Source: Actinomycetes bacterium (lineage in GTDB: Bacteria; Actinomycetota; Acidimicrobiia; UBA5794). Taken from it: DNA of 12,897 nucleotides. Position 1 is the first letter of the stretch. Every line of letters starts with the position of its first letter. The DNA lies in contig JAUVQC010000014.1 in NCBI GenBank assembly GCA_030598305.1, positions 1 through 12,897 of the forward strand, read 5' to 3'. The position numbers were made by a program, and so were the translations under genes. Shown here in pieces: positions 1 to 7,338 of the stretch. The notes beneath the pieces are model-generated. The model did not search any database and was not told where the DNA came from. It saw nothing but the letters and a program-made list of their open reading frames with translations.

Positions 1-654
1 AAGGCTCGATTCAATCGCTCGGGGTTGGCCTTCCTGGCTGTGGCGGGGTTCTTCGCTTTGGCCTCGGAGATGATCATCGTGGTGTTCGGCGCATGGCTCG
101 AGGATTCCTTTGGGTTGTCTCTCGCTGCTCTCGGCGGTGCGGCGATCCTGATCGGTGCCTCCGAACTTGCGGGCGAAGGCGCGACCTTCGGCTTCACGGA
201 CCGAATCGGGAAGCGGCGTGCTGTCCTGGCAGGCCTGATTATCTCGGCATCAGCATTCGCGCTTCTCATCCCCGCCCGAGACGAGCTGGGACTCGGGCTG
301 GCGATCCTCGGTGTGGCCCTATTCGGCTTCGAGTTCACGATCGTGTCATCCATACCGCTTGCATCCGAACTCGTGCCGTCAGCAAGAGCGCGGTACCTGG
401 CGTGGATGGTTGTGGCGATGAGCCTGGCACGCGGTGTCGGCGCTGCCCTGGGCCCGATCCTCTTTCGATCCTTCGGCCTTCCCGGACCGGCTGTTGCAGC
501 GGTCATCGCCGATGTTGTCGCAGCGATCATCCTCGTGGCTCTGGTTCGCGAACGAACTTCAGCCCTTTACAGCGCCGCCGGTCATCCCGGAGATGATCGC
601 CCTCTGGGCGACCAGGAAGGTCACCACGATCGGACCCGCGGCGAGGACGGCTGA
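1..654 (+). CDS. MFS transporter, C-terminal half (5'-truncated by window edge)
   Basis: The frame is open from base 1 to the TGA at 652-654, giving 217 visible codons; the true start is upstream of the window. The visible part has six hydrophobic segments, matching the C-terminal six-helix half of a major facilitator superfamily permease. Between the second and third segment is a TDRIGKRR loop, the usual MFS D-R-x-G-(K/R)-R signature on the cytoplasmic side. The membrane part ends near a LVALVRER stretch. The last ~32 residues are polar, Gly/Asp/His-rich, and lie entirely over the 3' end of the convergent malG-like gene, so they look like read-through rather than conserved protein. The substrate cannot be told from this half. 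Family assignment is fairly secure; any link to the neighbouring sugar importer is only positional. Confidence 0.75.
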   Translation, partial: KARFNRSGLAFLAVAGFFALASEMIIVVFGAWLEDSFGLSLAALGGAAILIGASELAGEGATFGFTDRIGKRRAVLAGLIISASAFALLIPARDELGLGLAILGVALFGFEFTIVSSIPLASELVPSARARYLAWMVVAMSLARGVGAALGPILFRSFGLPGPAVAAVIADVVAAIILVALVRERTSALYSAAGHPGDDRPLGDQEGHHDRTRGEDG

Positions 655-1569
655 CGCGGATAACAGGCCCCACCGCGCCGCGTAGTCGGCGTTCGTGAAG
701 AGCTGTAGTCCCACGAGATATGTGAAATTGTCGGTCGAGGACAGGAGCGTTCGGGCGAGTAGGAACTCACCGAAGATCGTGAGGAAGCTGATCATGAAGA
801 TCACCGCCAGCGCCGGCCGAGCTAGAGGGAGGATGATCTTGAGGAAGATCGTCGTCGGGCCGGCACCGTCGACTCGCGCTGACTCATCGAGCGATTCGGG
901 GATTGAGTCCATGAAGCCCTTGATGAGGAACGTGTTGAACCCGATCGCCCCGCCGAGGTAGACGAGTGTCAGACCAGCCAGCGTGTCGAGTCCGATGGCA
1001 GGGAACACATTGCCGATCTGGATCATGATCAACAGGATCGCTACGAACGCGAGGAACTGGGGGAAGATCTGGACGAGCAGCAACGCCAACAGTCCAGTGC
1101 GTCGACCCTTGAAGCGGAACCGGGAGAATGCATACGCGGCCATCGCCGCGAGGGCGACGTTGAAGAGGGAGGCGGCGATTGCAACAATCCACGTATTGCC
1201 CAACCACGTCATGAACGGTGTCAGCGGTGGGTTCGAGAACAGCTCCTTGTATGTGCCGAAGTCGAATGTCGTCGGGAAGAAGGTCGCAGCCGAGAGATTG
1301 TCTTGACCGCTCAGCGACGAGGAGATGATGTACATCACCGGGTATAGGGAGAAGAAAACAGCGATGATCGCGACGAGATGCCGCCATCCGAGCGTTCGCA
1401 GCCACTTACGCGTTGACATCTTCTCGTAGACCATCTTCTGCTGCTTGGCACCGCGCCAGGCCCATCTCATGCCGCGCTGTCCACCTGTCTTTGCGGCGAT
1501 GTCCAGTCGCTCGTCAAGATCGTCGCCCATCGGCACGGGGTTCACGTTGCCCATCTCAGAGTCCGCCAT
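559..1569 (-). CDS. malG: Maltose/maltodextrin-type ABC transporter permease, MalG-like
   Basis: This 336-residue inner-membrane subunit should pair with the MalF-like protein to form the translocation channel of an alpha-glucoside importer. Six hydrophobic segments lie at about residues 62-84, 124-146, 158-182, 195-217, 249-271 and 303-323. The EAA loop that docks the ATPase is ESARVDGAG at 229-237, followed by LPLARP. The C-terminus, GMTGGAVKG, matches the MalG ending that reaches the ATPase interface in the E. coli complex. The N-terminal ~55 residues are a polar cytoplasmic extension. The ATG at 1569 has GGAGA (complement of 1576-1580) 6 nt upstream. The start overlaps the end of the malF-like gene by 14 bp, which suggests translational coupling. 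The 3' end overlaps the convergent MFS gene. The family call is firm; the exact sugar (maltose, maltodextrin, trehalose) is inferred from context. Confidence 0.92.
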   Translation of the reverse strand: MADSEMGNVNPVPMGDDLDERLDIAAKTGGQRGMRWAWRGAKQQKMVYEKMSTRKWLRTLGWRHLVAIIAVFFSLYPVMYIISSSLSGQDNLSAATFFPTTFDFGTYKELFSNPPLTPFMTWLGNTWIVAIAASLFNVALAAMAAYAFSRFRFKGRRTGLLALLLVQIFPQFLAFVAILLIMIQIGNVFPAIGLDTLAGLTLVYLGGAIGFNTFLIKGFMDSIPESLDESARVDGAGPTTIFLKIILPLARPALAVIFMISFLTIFGEFLLARTLLSSTDNFTYLVGLQLFTNADYAARWGLLSASAVLAAGPIVVTFLVAQRAIISGMTGGAVKG

Positions 1570-3181
1570 AGATGTTCTCCAAGCGTCTTGTGAATCGGAA
1601 GCTGAAAGCTGAGATCAGGAGCACGATCAGGAAGATGAACATGGTGATCGCCGCGGCCAGGCCGAACTGGTTCCCTCTCCCGGCAGCAGACGCGAGGTTG
1701 AACGTGAAGCTGATGAGGATGTCGGTGTGTCCAACAGGTACGTCCGCCCCGAGCACCGGCGGTCCACCATTCGTGAGCAGGAATATGAGGTTGAAGTTGT
1801 TGAAGTTGAAGGCGAACGAACCGATGAGGAGCGGGGCAAGCGCCACCATGAGCAATGGGAAGGTGATCCGCCTGAAGACGGTCGTTCCTCGTGCCCCATC
1901 GACACGAGCCGCTTCGAGGATGTCTCCAGGGATCGATTGCAGCGCGCCGGTCACAAGCAGGAACATGTAGGGGAACCCAAGCCACAGATTCACGAGGAGT
2001 ATCGATATCTTCGCCCACGTAGGACTGTTGAGCCACGGAATCGGGTCCATCCCCACGAGGTCATAGAAGGGCTCGAGCGCCTTGTTCACCGTGCCGAAGT
2101 TTGCGTTGAGCAGCCCACGCCAGACAAGTACGGAGAGCGCTGCGGGAATTGCATAGGGGATGATGAAGATCGAGCGATAGAAACGGAGCCCCTTCATGCG
2201 CTCATGATGGAGAGCGAGCGCGAGCATCAGGCCGAGTGCGAATGTCAGCGCGACACTGAGGGAGGCAAAGACGAAATTCCAGATGAAGACCCGGAGGAAT
2301 GGACCACGGATCAGATCGTTGGTGATGACCCGGGTGTAGTTCTTGAACCCGATGAACGAAACCCAGCCCGGTACGAGGATTGTGCCGTCCTCACAGACGA
2401 AGTTCCCCTTGGTTTGTGTACTGTCGCCCGGCGTACAGGCTTGATCGACGACCGTGTCGAAAAGGACGTCGGACGCTTCGTTATAGACGTACCTCTGGCT
2501 GGCTTGCACGACTCGTCCCTGGGAGAGGCCGAGGATGACAACCTCTCCGTCGTCGATGTCGATGACCAGCGCCTTGAAGTCGACTCGGTTCGAGAGTGAG
2601 AACAGGTCTCGCCTGGAGAGAAGGTCGTAACCATCGAATGTCGGAGGAGGGACCTCGTCCGCCTCAGAGAACGTGCCGGTGGCTTCGACGGCATCATCGA
2701 TCGGTGGTTCAGACCGCAGACGTGCCTTGCCGAAGATGTACTCGTTCTCCTCGCTCACGAGGAGAAGTCGCAGCCCATCGGGCCCGGAGTCGTCCGTGTA
2801 CACGTACAGTTCGTACAGCTCGCCCTCATCATCGGGGTCCACGTAGACCTTTGACTCCCAGAACTCGATCGTCTGTTCCTTGGTCGTCACGTTGCCCGTG
2901 CGCCAGTTGGTCATCGATACCCAGGTCGTGTACGCGATTGGGACCATGACGAAGATCGCCATGAAGATGAGCCCGGGCGTGATCCATCGCAGCGCTTGGG
3001 TTCGTGGCCACAGGTACACCCAGTTGATGAAGAGTGTGCCGACAATGAGGCCGATCAGCATGAGGCTCGCGCCGTCGGCGATGAGGATGAACGAGGAGTA
3101 GAGGGCGAGTGAGTCGAGGACCGCGAGGCCGAGCATCCTGAGCCAGAAGCCCTTGCCAAGACCGTCCAATGGTGTCGCCAT
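1556..3181 (-). CDS. malF: Maltose/maltodextrin-type ABC transporter permease, MalF-like, with large extracytoplasmic loop
   Basis: This 541-residue permease partners the MalG-like subunit. About three hydrophobic segments occupy residues 15-90. A long hydrophilic, acidic insertion follows at about 92-297, then five further segments at roughly 299-325, 335-358, 389-411, 443-465 and 508-528. The EAA loop is EAARVDGARG at 423-432. The layout of extra N-terminal helices plus a ~200-residue outside domain is that of E. coli MalF, whose P2 loop contacts the binding protein; the GFKNYTRV stretch just before the fourth helix is also MalF-like. Two cysteines, C249 and C263, sit in the insertion and could form a disulfide. 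The ATG at 3181 is preceded by a modest ATAGGA ribosome-binding site. The gene is second in the operon, 115 bp after malE with a hairpin between. Identification is strong. Confidence 0.92.
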   Translation of the reverse strand: MATPLDGLGKGFWLRMLGLAVLDSLALYSSFILIADGASLMLIGLIVGTLFINWVYLWPRTQALRWITPGLIFMAIFVMVPIAYTTWVSMTNWRTGNVTTKEQTIEFWESKVYVDPDDEGELYELYVYTDDSGPDGLRLLLVSEENEYIFGKARLRSEPPIDDAVEATGTFSEADEVPPPTFDGYDLLSRRDLFSLSNRVDFKALVIDIDDGEVVILGLSQGRVVQASQRYVYNEASDVLFDTVVDQACTPGDSTQTKGNFVCEDGTILVPGWVSFIGFKNYTRVITNDLIRGPFLRVFIWNFVFASLSVALTFALGLMLALALHHERMKGLRFYRSIFIIPYAIPAALSVLVWRGLLNANFGTVNKALEPFYDLVGMDPIPWLNSPTWAKISILLVNLWLGFPYMFLLVTGALQSIPGDILEAARVDGARGTTVFRRITFPLLMVALAPLLIGSFAFNFNNFNLIFLLTNGGPPVLGADVPVGHTDILISFTFNLASAAGRGNQFGLAAAITMFIFLIVLLISAFSFRFTRRLENIYGGL

Positions 3182-3243
3182 GATTCCTATCCATATTCTA
3201 CGGCGATGCTAGGCGGGTGGGTGCTGCCTCGCATGGCCAACAA

Positions 3244-3275
3244 GTAGGGGGGAGAGCTTGCGCTCTCCCCCCTAC
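3244..3275 (-). terminator. Strong intercistronic hairpin between malE and malF
   Basis: A perfect 14-bp inverted repeat, GTAGGGGGGAGAGC (3244-3257) and GCTCTCCCCCCTAC (3262-3275), has a 4-nt loop. It begins about 21 nt after the malE stop and lies about 60 nt before the malF start. On the malE-malF transcript it is not followed by a run of U. It may therefore act as a 3'-end protector or partial terminator that lets the binding protein be made in excess over the permeases. The structure is plain in the sequence; its function is inferred. Confidence 0.75.
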
Positions 3276-3296
3276 CCAATTCGTATCGAGGGGGCT

Positions 3297-4592
3297 CTAG
3301 CCCTCTGCGATGACTGTCGCTACCTGCTCTGCCATGTTGGCGGCAGCCTCGGCAGCACCGATGTCGCCGTTACGGAGGGCGAGGAAGTTGTCCCCGACCG
3401 GTCCCCATACGGCACCCATCTCTGGCACGTTCGGCATGAACGTGCCATCGGCCGCTGAGAGCGCGAACGTCGCTGCAATCGGATCGTCCGAGATGGCATC
3501 GAGCGTGGCGATGTAGGCGGAACCACGGGGGTCTGCCTCAAACAGCGCCATCATCGTTTCAGGCGTTGCGATGAAGTTCAGAAGGAACTCCTCGGCGATC
3601 GCCTTGTTCTGTGCGAACTCGGACAGGTAGAAACCCTGAACGCCCACGAATGGACCCATCTTGTTTCCATCGACCGTCGGAAGCTTCGTGACACTCCAAT
3701 TGATGACGTCTTGGCTCTGGAGGTCTCCAAGCTGCCATGGGCCGCTGAGGAAGAACGCTTGCTTGCCTTCGAAGAAGAGGTTCTTGGCATCGTCGCCATT
3801 GGTCGAAGCGACGTATCCGTCGGTGACGAGACTCTCGAGCAGCGTTGCACCGAGAATTGCACCGTCGCTGGCGAGGCCGATGTCACTGACATCGAAGCCG
3901 GTGGCTGGATCGAAGCCGAAGATGTATCCACCGAAGACCGTGATGAACGGGTTGTGGTGGTAGGCATCGCCAGCGTCGTTGCCGCCGGGGATACCCCAGC
4001 AGTTGTCAACCTCGATGGCGTCACATGCCGCCTTGAGCTCTGTCAACGTCGTCGGTGGCTCGGGGACGAGGTCCGTGTTGTAGAACAACGCCACGGCTTC
4101 TGTGACGTAGGGGAGGCCGTACTGCTGGCCGTCCCACTTGAGTGCATCGAGGCCGGTCGACGTGAACTCGGAGTCGCGTCCGCCAAGATCGATCGGTGCG
4201 ATCGCTCCGTTGGAGGCGAGTCCGCCGATCCAGTCGTGTGCTCCGATGAAGATGTCTGGACCTTCACCTGCCGGGCCCTTCGTCTCGACCTCAGCCTGCA
4301 TGTCGCCGAAGTCGACGAGGGTCACGATGACCTCAACGCCTGTTGCTTCGGTGAATGCCGGTGCGATCGCTTCGATGGCCGGAGCGCGCTTTTCGTCTGC
4401 CCAGATGACGAGTGGCGGTAGTGCCTCTGTCGTCGTGGTTTCGCCAACCGTTGTGGTTGTAGCTTCTGTGGTTGTTGTCTCTGCGGGTGCCGAGGTTGTC
4501 GTATCACTGGCTTCTTCACCTCCGCCGCAAGCTGCGGCGAGAAGTGCGAATGCGATAACAACTGCGGTCCACATGGTGTACCGACGTTTCAT
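3297..4592 (-). CDS. malE: Sugar ABC transporter substrate-binding lipoprotein, MalE-like
   Basis: This is the 431-residue extracellular binding protein of the importer. Residues 1-22 form a lipoprotein signal peptide: KRR near the start, a hydrophobic core, and a lipobox LAAAC with the lipidated cysteine at 22. A low-complexity Thr/Glu/Ala linker with several TTTT runs covers about residues 29-56. The mature solute-binding fold follows, opening with LVIWADEKRAPAIEAIAPAF, the typical start of maltose-type (SBP family 1) proteins. Later stretches such as AFFLSGPWQL and GVQGFYLSEFAQN are also typical. I chose the ATG at 4592 because an AGGAGG site lies 10 nt upstream and the signal peptide starts there. 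The frame stays open further upstream, but only across operator DNA and the antisense of lacI. It is the first gene of the malE-malF-malG operon, divergent from lacI. Maltose or maltodextrin is the likely ligand. Confidence 0.93.
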   Translation of the reverse strand: MKRRYTMWTAVVIAFALLAAACGGGEEASDTTTSAPAETTTTEATTTTVGETTTTEALPPLVIWADEKRAPAIEAIAPAFTEATGVEVIVTLVDFGDMQAEVETKGPAGEGPDIFIGAHDWIGGLASNGAIAPIDLGGRDSEFTSTGLDALKWDGQQYGLPYVTEAVALFYNTDLVPEPPTTLTELKAACDAIEVDNCWGIPGGNDAGDAYHHNPFITVFGGYIFGFDPATGFDVSDIGLASDGAILGATLLESLVTDGYVASTNGDDAKNLFFEGKQAFFLSGPWQLGDLQSQDVINWSVTKLPTVDGNKMGPFVGVQGFYLSEFAQNKAIAEEFLLNFIATPETMMALFEADPRGSAYIATLDAISDDPIAATFALSAADGTFMPNVPEMGAVWGPVGDNFLALRNGDIGAAEAAANMAEQVATVIAEG

Positions 4593-4602
4593 TGTGCCGG
4601 GT

Positions 4603-4608
4603 CCTCCT
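4603..4608 (-). promoter_or_regulatory. malE ribosome-binding site
   Basis: The complement of CCTCCT at this position is AGGAGG, a full Shine-Dalgarno 10 nt before the ATG at 4592. It fixes the malE start against the much longer open frame upstream. Confidence 0.85.
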
Positions 4609-4651
4609 GTATCAAGGTGTTCGTGTTCGGTCGCCGGGGGCGACTGCAAGA

Positions 4652-4680
4652 AGTGTACAAGATTTCTTGCAATCTTGCAA
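4652..4680 (-). promoter_or_regulatory. Candidate sigma-70-type promoter for malE-malF-malG
   Basis: Read on the minus strand, TTGCAA (complement of 4675-4680) could be a -35 box and TACACT (complement of 4652-4657) a -10 box, with a spacer of exactly 17 nt. Transcription would start near 4645, leaving a leader of about 50 nt before malE. The -35 box is part of the right arm of the palindrome at 4662-4685, so a LacI-family protein bound there would block polymerase directly. Each box matches consensus at four of six positions, so this is a plausible rather than proven promoter. Confidence 0.5.
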
Positions 4681-4685
4681 GAAAT
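4662..4685. promoter_or_regulatory. Palindromic operator 1 (TTGCAA type)
   Basis: The arms ATTTCTTGCAA (4662-4672) and TTGCAAGAAAT (4675-4685) are perfect 11-bp inverted repeats around a 2-nt centre. Each arm contains CTTGCAA on one strand or the other. Such motifs resemble the CTTGCA-containing sites I recall for MalR-type LacI regulators of actinobacteria. It overlaps the candidate malE promoter and lies 46 bp upstream of the lacI start, so it could serve both repression of malE and autoregulation. Confidence 0.75.
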
Positions 4686-4692
4686 TACGAAA

Positions 4693-4715
4693 GACTTGCA
4701 ATAGTGTTGCAAGTC
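4693..4715. promoter_or_regulatory. Palindromic operator 2 (TTGCAA type)
   Basis: The arms GACTTGCAA (4693-4701) and TTGCAAGTC (4707-4715) are perfect 9-bp inverted repeats with a 5-nt centre, TAGTG. It shares the CTTGCAA core with operator 1 but has a wider centre. It ends 15 bp before the lacI start codon, where a bound repressor would hinder lacI transcription. The right half of operator 1 and the left half of operator 2 are 21 bp apart, about two helical turns, so same-face binding is possible. Confidence 0.72.
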
Positions 4716-4730
4716 GGGCATCCTTACGTC

Positions 4731-5738
4731 ATGGCCATGCGACCAAGACTCTCCGAAATAGCACAGCTCGCCGACGTCAGCGAAGCGACCGTCAGCCGCG
4801 TTCTCAATGCAAAACCTGGCGTCGCGAATGACACCAGGCGGAGAGTGCTTGATGTGCTCTCGGATCTCGGATACGCAGACGTGCATCGAAAGGCGGCAGG
4901 TAGCGGCGCGATCGGCATCGTGACGCCGGAACTGTCCAACCCGATCTTCCCCCACCTCGCCCAGCAGATGGAGTCGGTGTTCGCCCATCATGGATACATC
5001 TCTCTTGTGTGTTCCTCGACCAGTGAGACCGTTCACGAACAGGACTTCCTCGACTTCCTTGTTGCGCACGGCGCCTCGGGTGTCGTCGTGATCAACGGCA
5101 GGTACGCACTCCCCGACGTCGGGTACGAGCCATACCAGGCACTCCGTGCCAAGGGCATTCCCGTCGTTCTCGTCAACGGTTTTGGGGATGAACCACCCAT
5201 TCCGTCTGTCGCGATCAACGTCGTTGAGGCATCCTCCCATGCCGTCCACTATCTCGGATCACTCGGGCACGAACGCATCGGGATGCTCAGCGGACCGCAT
5301 CGCTACCCAACCGCGAACGATCTCATCCGCGGCTACCGCAAGGGCCTTGACGAGATGGGTGTCGAGTTCGACGAGTCGCTCATCTCGGAAACACCTTGGA
5401 CACTCGAGGGCGGTCAGGCCGGAGCAGCGAAGCTCCTTGAGCAGGGCGTGACCGGCATCGTGTGTGGCAATGACCTCATGGCGATGGGCGTTGTATCCGC
5501 GGCGAAGACCTGGGGAGTCTCGGTTCCCGAGGACCTCTCGGTGGTTGGTTTCGATGGGTCACCCATGTCGAGCTACATCGATCCCCCGCTGACCACGCTC
5601 AGACAGCCAGCTCTTGCAATGGCGAAGGCGGTTGCCTCGGAACTCGTCGGTAACCAGCGCTCTGAGAGCTCGCATCACAGCCAGCTCTTTCGCGCCGAAC
5701 TCGTGATCGGACGAACTACAGGCCGCGCCCCGAGTTGA
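4731..5738 (+). CDS. LacI-family transcriptional regulator of the alpha-glucan genes
   Basis: This 335-residue repressor has the standard LacI layout. An N-terminal helix-turn-helix lies at residues 7-26 (LSEIAQLADVSEATVSRVLN). The usual spacer, NDTRRRVLDVLSDLGY, and a hinge follow to about residue 58. A periplasmic-binding-protein-like effector domain runs from about residue 60 (AIGIVTPELSNPIFPHLAQQ) to the end, with VVGFDGSPMSSYIDPPLTT as the conserved late signature. I chose the ATG at 4731 because the helix-turn-helix then sits at its usual distance from the N-terminus; the ATG at 4737 is equally possible. No clear Shine-Dalgarno is seen. The gene diverges from malE over two palindromes that it very likely binds, releasing them when a maltose-type inducer is present. 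It ends 20 bp from the convergent amylase gene. The family is certain; the effector is inferred. Confidence 0.92.
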   Translation: MAMRPRLSEIAQLADVSEATVSRVLNAKPGVANDTRRRVLDVLSDLGYADVHRKAAGSGAIGIVTPELSNPIFPHLAQQMESVFAHHGYISLVCSSTSETVHEQDFLDFLVAHGASGVVVINGRYALPDVGYEPYQALRAKGIPVVLVNGFGDEPPIPSVAINVVEASSHAVHYLGSLGHERIGMLSGPHRYPTANDLIRGYRKGLDEMGVEFDESLISETPWTLEGGQAGAAKLLEQGVTGIVCGNDLMAMGVVSAAKTWGVSVPEDLSVVGFDGSPMSSYIDPPLTTLRQPALAMAKAVASELVGNQRSESSHHSQLFRAELVIGRTTGRAPS

Positions 5739-5750
5739 TACTCGCACCAG

Positions 5751-5780
5751 GTCAGTCGTCAGTCGTCAGTCGTCAGTCGT
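5751..5780 (+). repeat. GTCAGTC heptamer tandem array
   Basis: Four exact copies of the 7-mer GTCAGTC run from 5751 to 5778, followed by a partial copy. The array covers the last seven codons (including the stop) of the convergent amylase gene and begins 12 bp after the lacI stop. Read on the amylase strand the repeat gives a TGA in all three frames, so copy-number changes would alter only the last few residues. A related array in the opposite orientation lies at the other end of the amylase gene (7351-7378). Confidence 0.9.
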
Positions 5781-7297
5781 CCCTCAAGGCCGTTCCACGT
5801 CCAGGAACCATCGGGTTCCCACCAGACAGGTTCTGCCTGATCTACTCGGTTCTTCCTGCGTCGCGCGATCGCCGTCCGGGTCGCCGCGTACATGGGATGG
5901 TTCCGGTCGAAGGTCATTGGAATACGACCGACCGACAGGCCACCTTCGGATTCACGCAGTTCGCTTGTGAGCGCCTGTTCGGTCCCGTAGAAGATCGCTG
6001 GTACACCAGGGAGCGTCAGCAGTATCCCCAATGCTTGTTCGAGCGTCGCCTCGTCGTCCGTCCAGCGCGTCAGGCCCCGCTCCATGTCGTGATTGTCGAA
6101 GAAACGCACCCATGAGAACTCGTGCGCAGGGTGGGTCGCGATCGCCTCGCGCTCGAGGGAGGCGAAGCCTGCCGCTGTGATCGTCCCGGCGAGGTATTCA
6201 CGCAACCCATACGCGAAGGCGAAGTCCGTGACGCCATCGAGGATCCCGCCATAACGCACGTTGTACGAAGACATCGGTGTGACCTCTCCGAAGAGCCACG
6301 CCTCGGGGGCAACCTCGTTGATCCGTTCAGACAGCGCAGCGAAGAAGGACTCCGATGGGCCGAGGGCATGGTCGATACGGTAGCCATCGATACCGAACTC
6401 TGTGATCCAGTACTCGGCGACATCGATCATCGCCTTGCGTGCAGCTGGCTGATCGAGCATCAGCTTCGGCATGGATAGAGCATTGAAGAAGGTTTGGTAG
6501 TTGCCGCTTCCGTCGATGTCGAACCAGTCGCGCTCCGGTCCGCCATCGAGCGCGCTCGTGAACCACTCGTGATGGTTTGAGACGTGGTTGGGCACGATGT
6601 CCATGAGGATCCGCATGTCACGGTCATGGGCCCTGTCGATCAGCTCTCTGAACGCGCTGTCCCCGCCGAACCGCTCATCGATCGAGTGATAGTCGAGCGA
6701 GTCGTATCCGTGGTAGCTCTGGCAGGTGAACACCGGCGTGATCCAGATGCAGTTCGCGCCGAGATCCCTGATCCAGTCGAGATGCTTGGTGATACCCGTG
6801 AGATCACCGCCGCCCCAGCCCATTGGATCATCCGGTTGGACGACGCTGCCGGCAGCATTTGCAAAACGGTCGACGAAGATCTGATAGATCACTGCATCGT
6901 TCGTCCACACTGGCGGGTTGCGGTCTGTGACCCGATGGGTGAACACCTTCGCGGTGGACACCGAGTGGCTGCCGTCGGCGTAGTGCACGGCCCCTGAGCG
7001 ATGTAGTGCTTCAACGATGTAGTGCTGGATCGTTCCGTTCGGCGATCCGAATAGGAGTGCCGACCAGTCACTTCCGTGCCGCTCGAAGGGCACCGCGGTT
7101 CCCTTCTCGCGGATCGTCCGGGGCGTGAGTGGTCCGGCGCCGTCAACGACGTATGCGGTCACCATGTCATATCCATGAACAGTCTGAGTACGGAGAGTTA
7201 CTGGGTCTCCGGGGCGGATGATCGACGGTGAGCGGTCGTACTGATGACTGACGGCAAACCCGCTCTGCGTATCGAACATGCCGAAGGCGAACCCCAT
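5759..7297 (-). CDS. Cytoplasmic GH13 alpha-amylase-family glycoside hydrolase (cyclomaltodextrinase/neopullulanase-like)
   Basis: This 512-residue protein should cleave alpha-glucosidic bonds in imported maltodextrins. An N-terminal beta-rich region (about residues 20-122) resembles the N-domain of cyclomaltodextrinase/neopullulanase-type enzymes. The GH13 barrel starts at about 133 (DAVIYQIFVDRFAN). All four conserved regions are present: DIVPNH (233-238), GYRIDHA (305-311, nucleophile D309), GE (337-338, acid/base E338) and FFDNHD (399-404, D404). No signal peptide is seen, so it acts inside the cell. Only about 108 residues follow D404, so the usual C-terminal beta domain is largely missing and the last residues are encoded by a heptamer array. 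I chose the ATG at 7297 because sequence further upstream is non-protein-like and reaches the pheA promoter; the ATG at 7321 (520 residues) is an alternative. Its specificity cannot be fixed from sequence alone. Confidence 0.88.
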   Translation of the reverse strand: MGFAFGMFDTQSGFAVSHQYDRSPSIIRPGDPVTLRTQTVHGYDMVTAYVVDGAGPLTPRTIREKGTAVPFERHGSDWSALLFGSPNGTIQHYIVEALHRSGAVHYADGSHSVSTAKVFTHRVTDRNPPVWTNDAVIYQIFVDRFANAAGSVVQPDDPMGWGGGDLTGITKHLDWIRDLGANCIWITPVFTCQSYHGYDSLDYHSIDERFGGDSAFRELIDRAHDRDMRILMDIVPNHVSNHHEWFTSALDGGPERDWFDIDGSGNYQTFFNALSMPKLMLDQPAARKAMIDVAEYWITEFGIDGYRIDHALGPSESFFAALSERINEVAPEAWLFGEVTPMSSYNVRYGGILDGVTDFAFAYGLREYLAGTITAAGFASLEREAIATHPAHEFSWVRFFDNHDMERGLTRWTDDEATLEQALGILLTLPGVPAIFYGTEQALTSELRESEGGLSVGRIPMTFDRNHPMYAATRTAIARRRKNRVDQAEPVWWEPDGSWTWNGLEGRLTTDD

Positions 7298-7338
7298 GTC
7301 CGGTCTACGTTCTTTACCCATGACACGGGACGGTAGCC

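Noticed and set aside
1727..2599. 290-codon plus-strand open frame inside malF
   Set aside because: It is a charged, low-complexity antisense frame caused by GC-rich codon use opposite a well-recognised gene.
4617..4730. GTG start for lacI at 4617
   Set aside because: It would translate the two palindromic operators and place the helix-turn-helix ~45 residues from the N-terminus, unlike the family.
4593..5249. Upstream extension of the malE frame adding about 219 residues
   Set aside because: It runs antisense through lacI and across the operators, while a signal peptide and an AGGAGG site mark the start at 4592.
5751..5780. Heptamer arrays as CRISPR or as an attachment site
   Set aside because: Units are 7 bp with no spacers, and no cas, integrase or tRNA gene is present.
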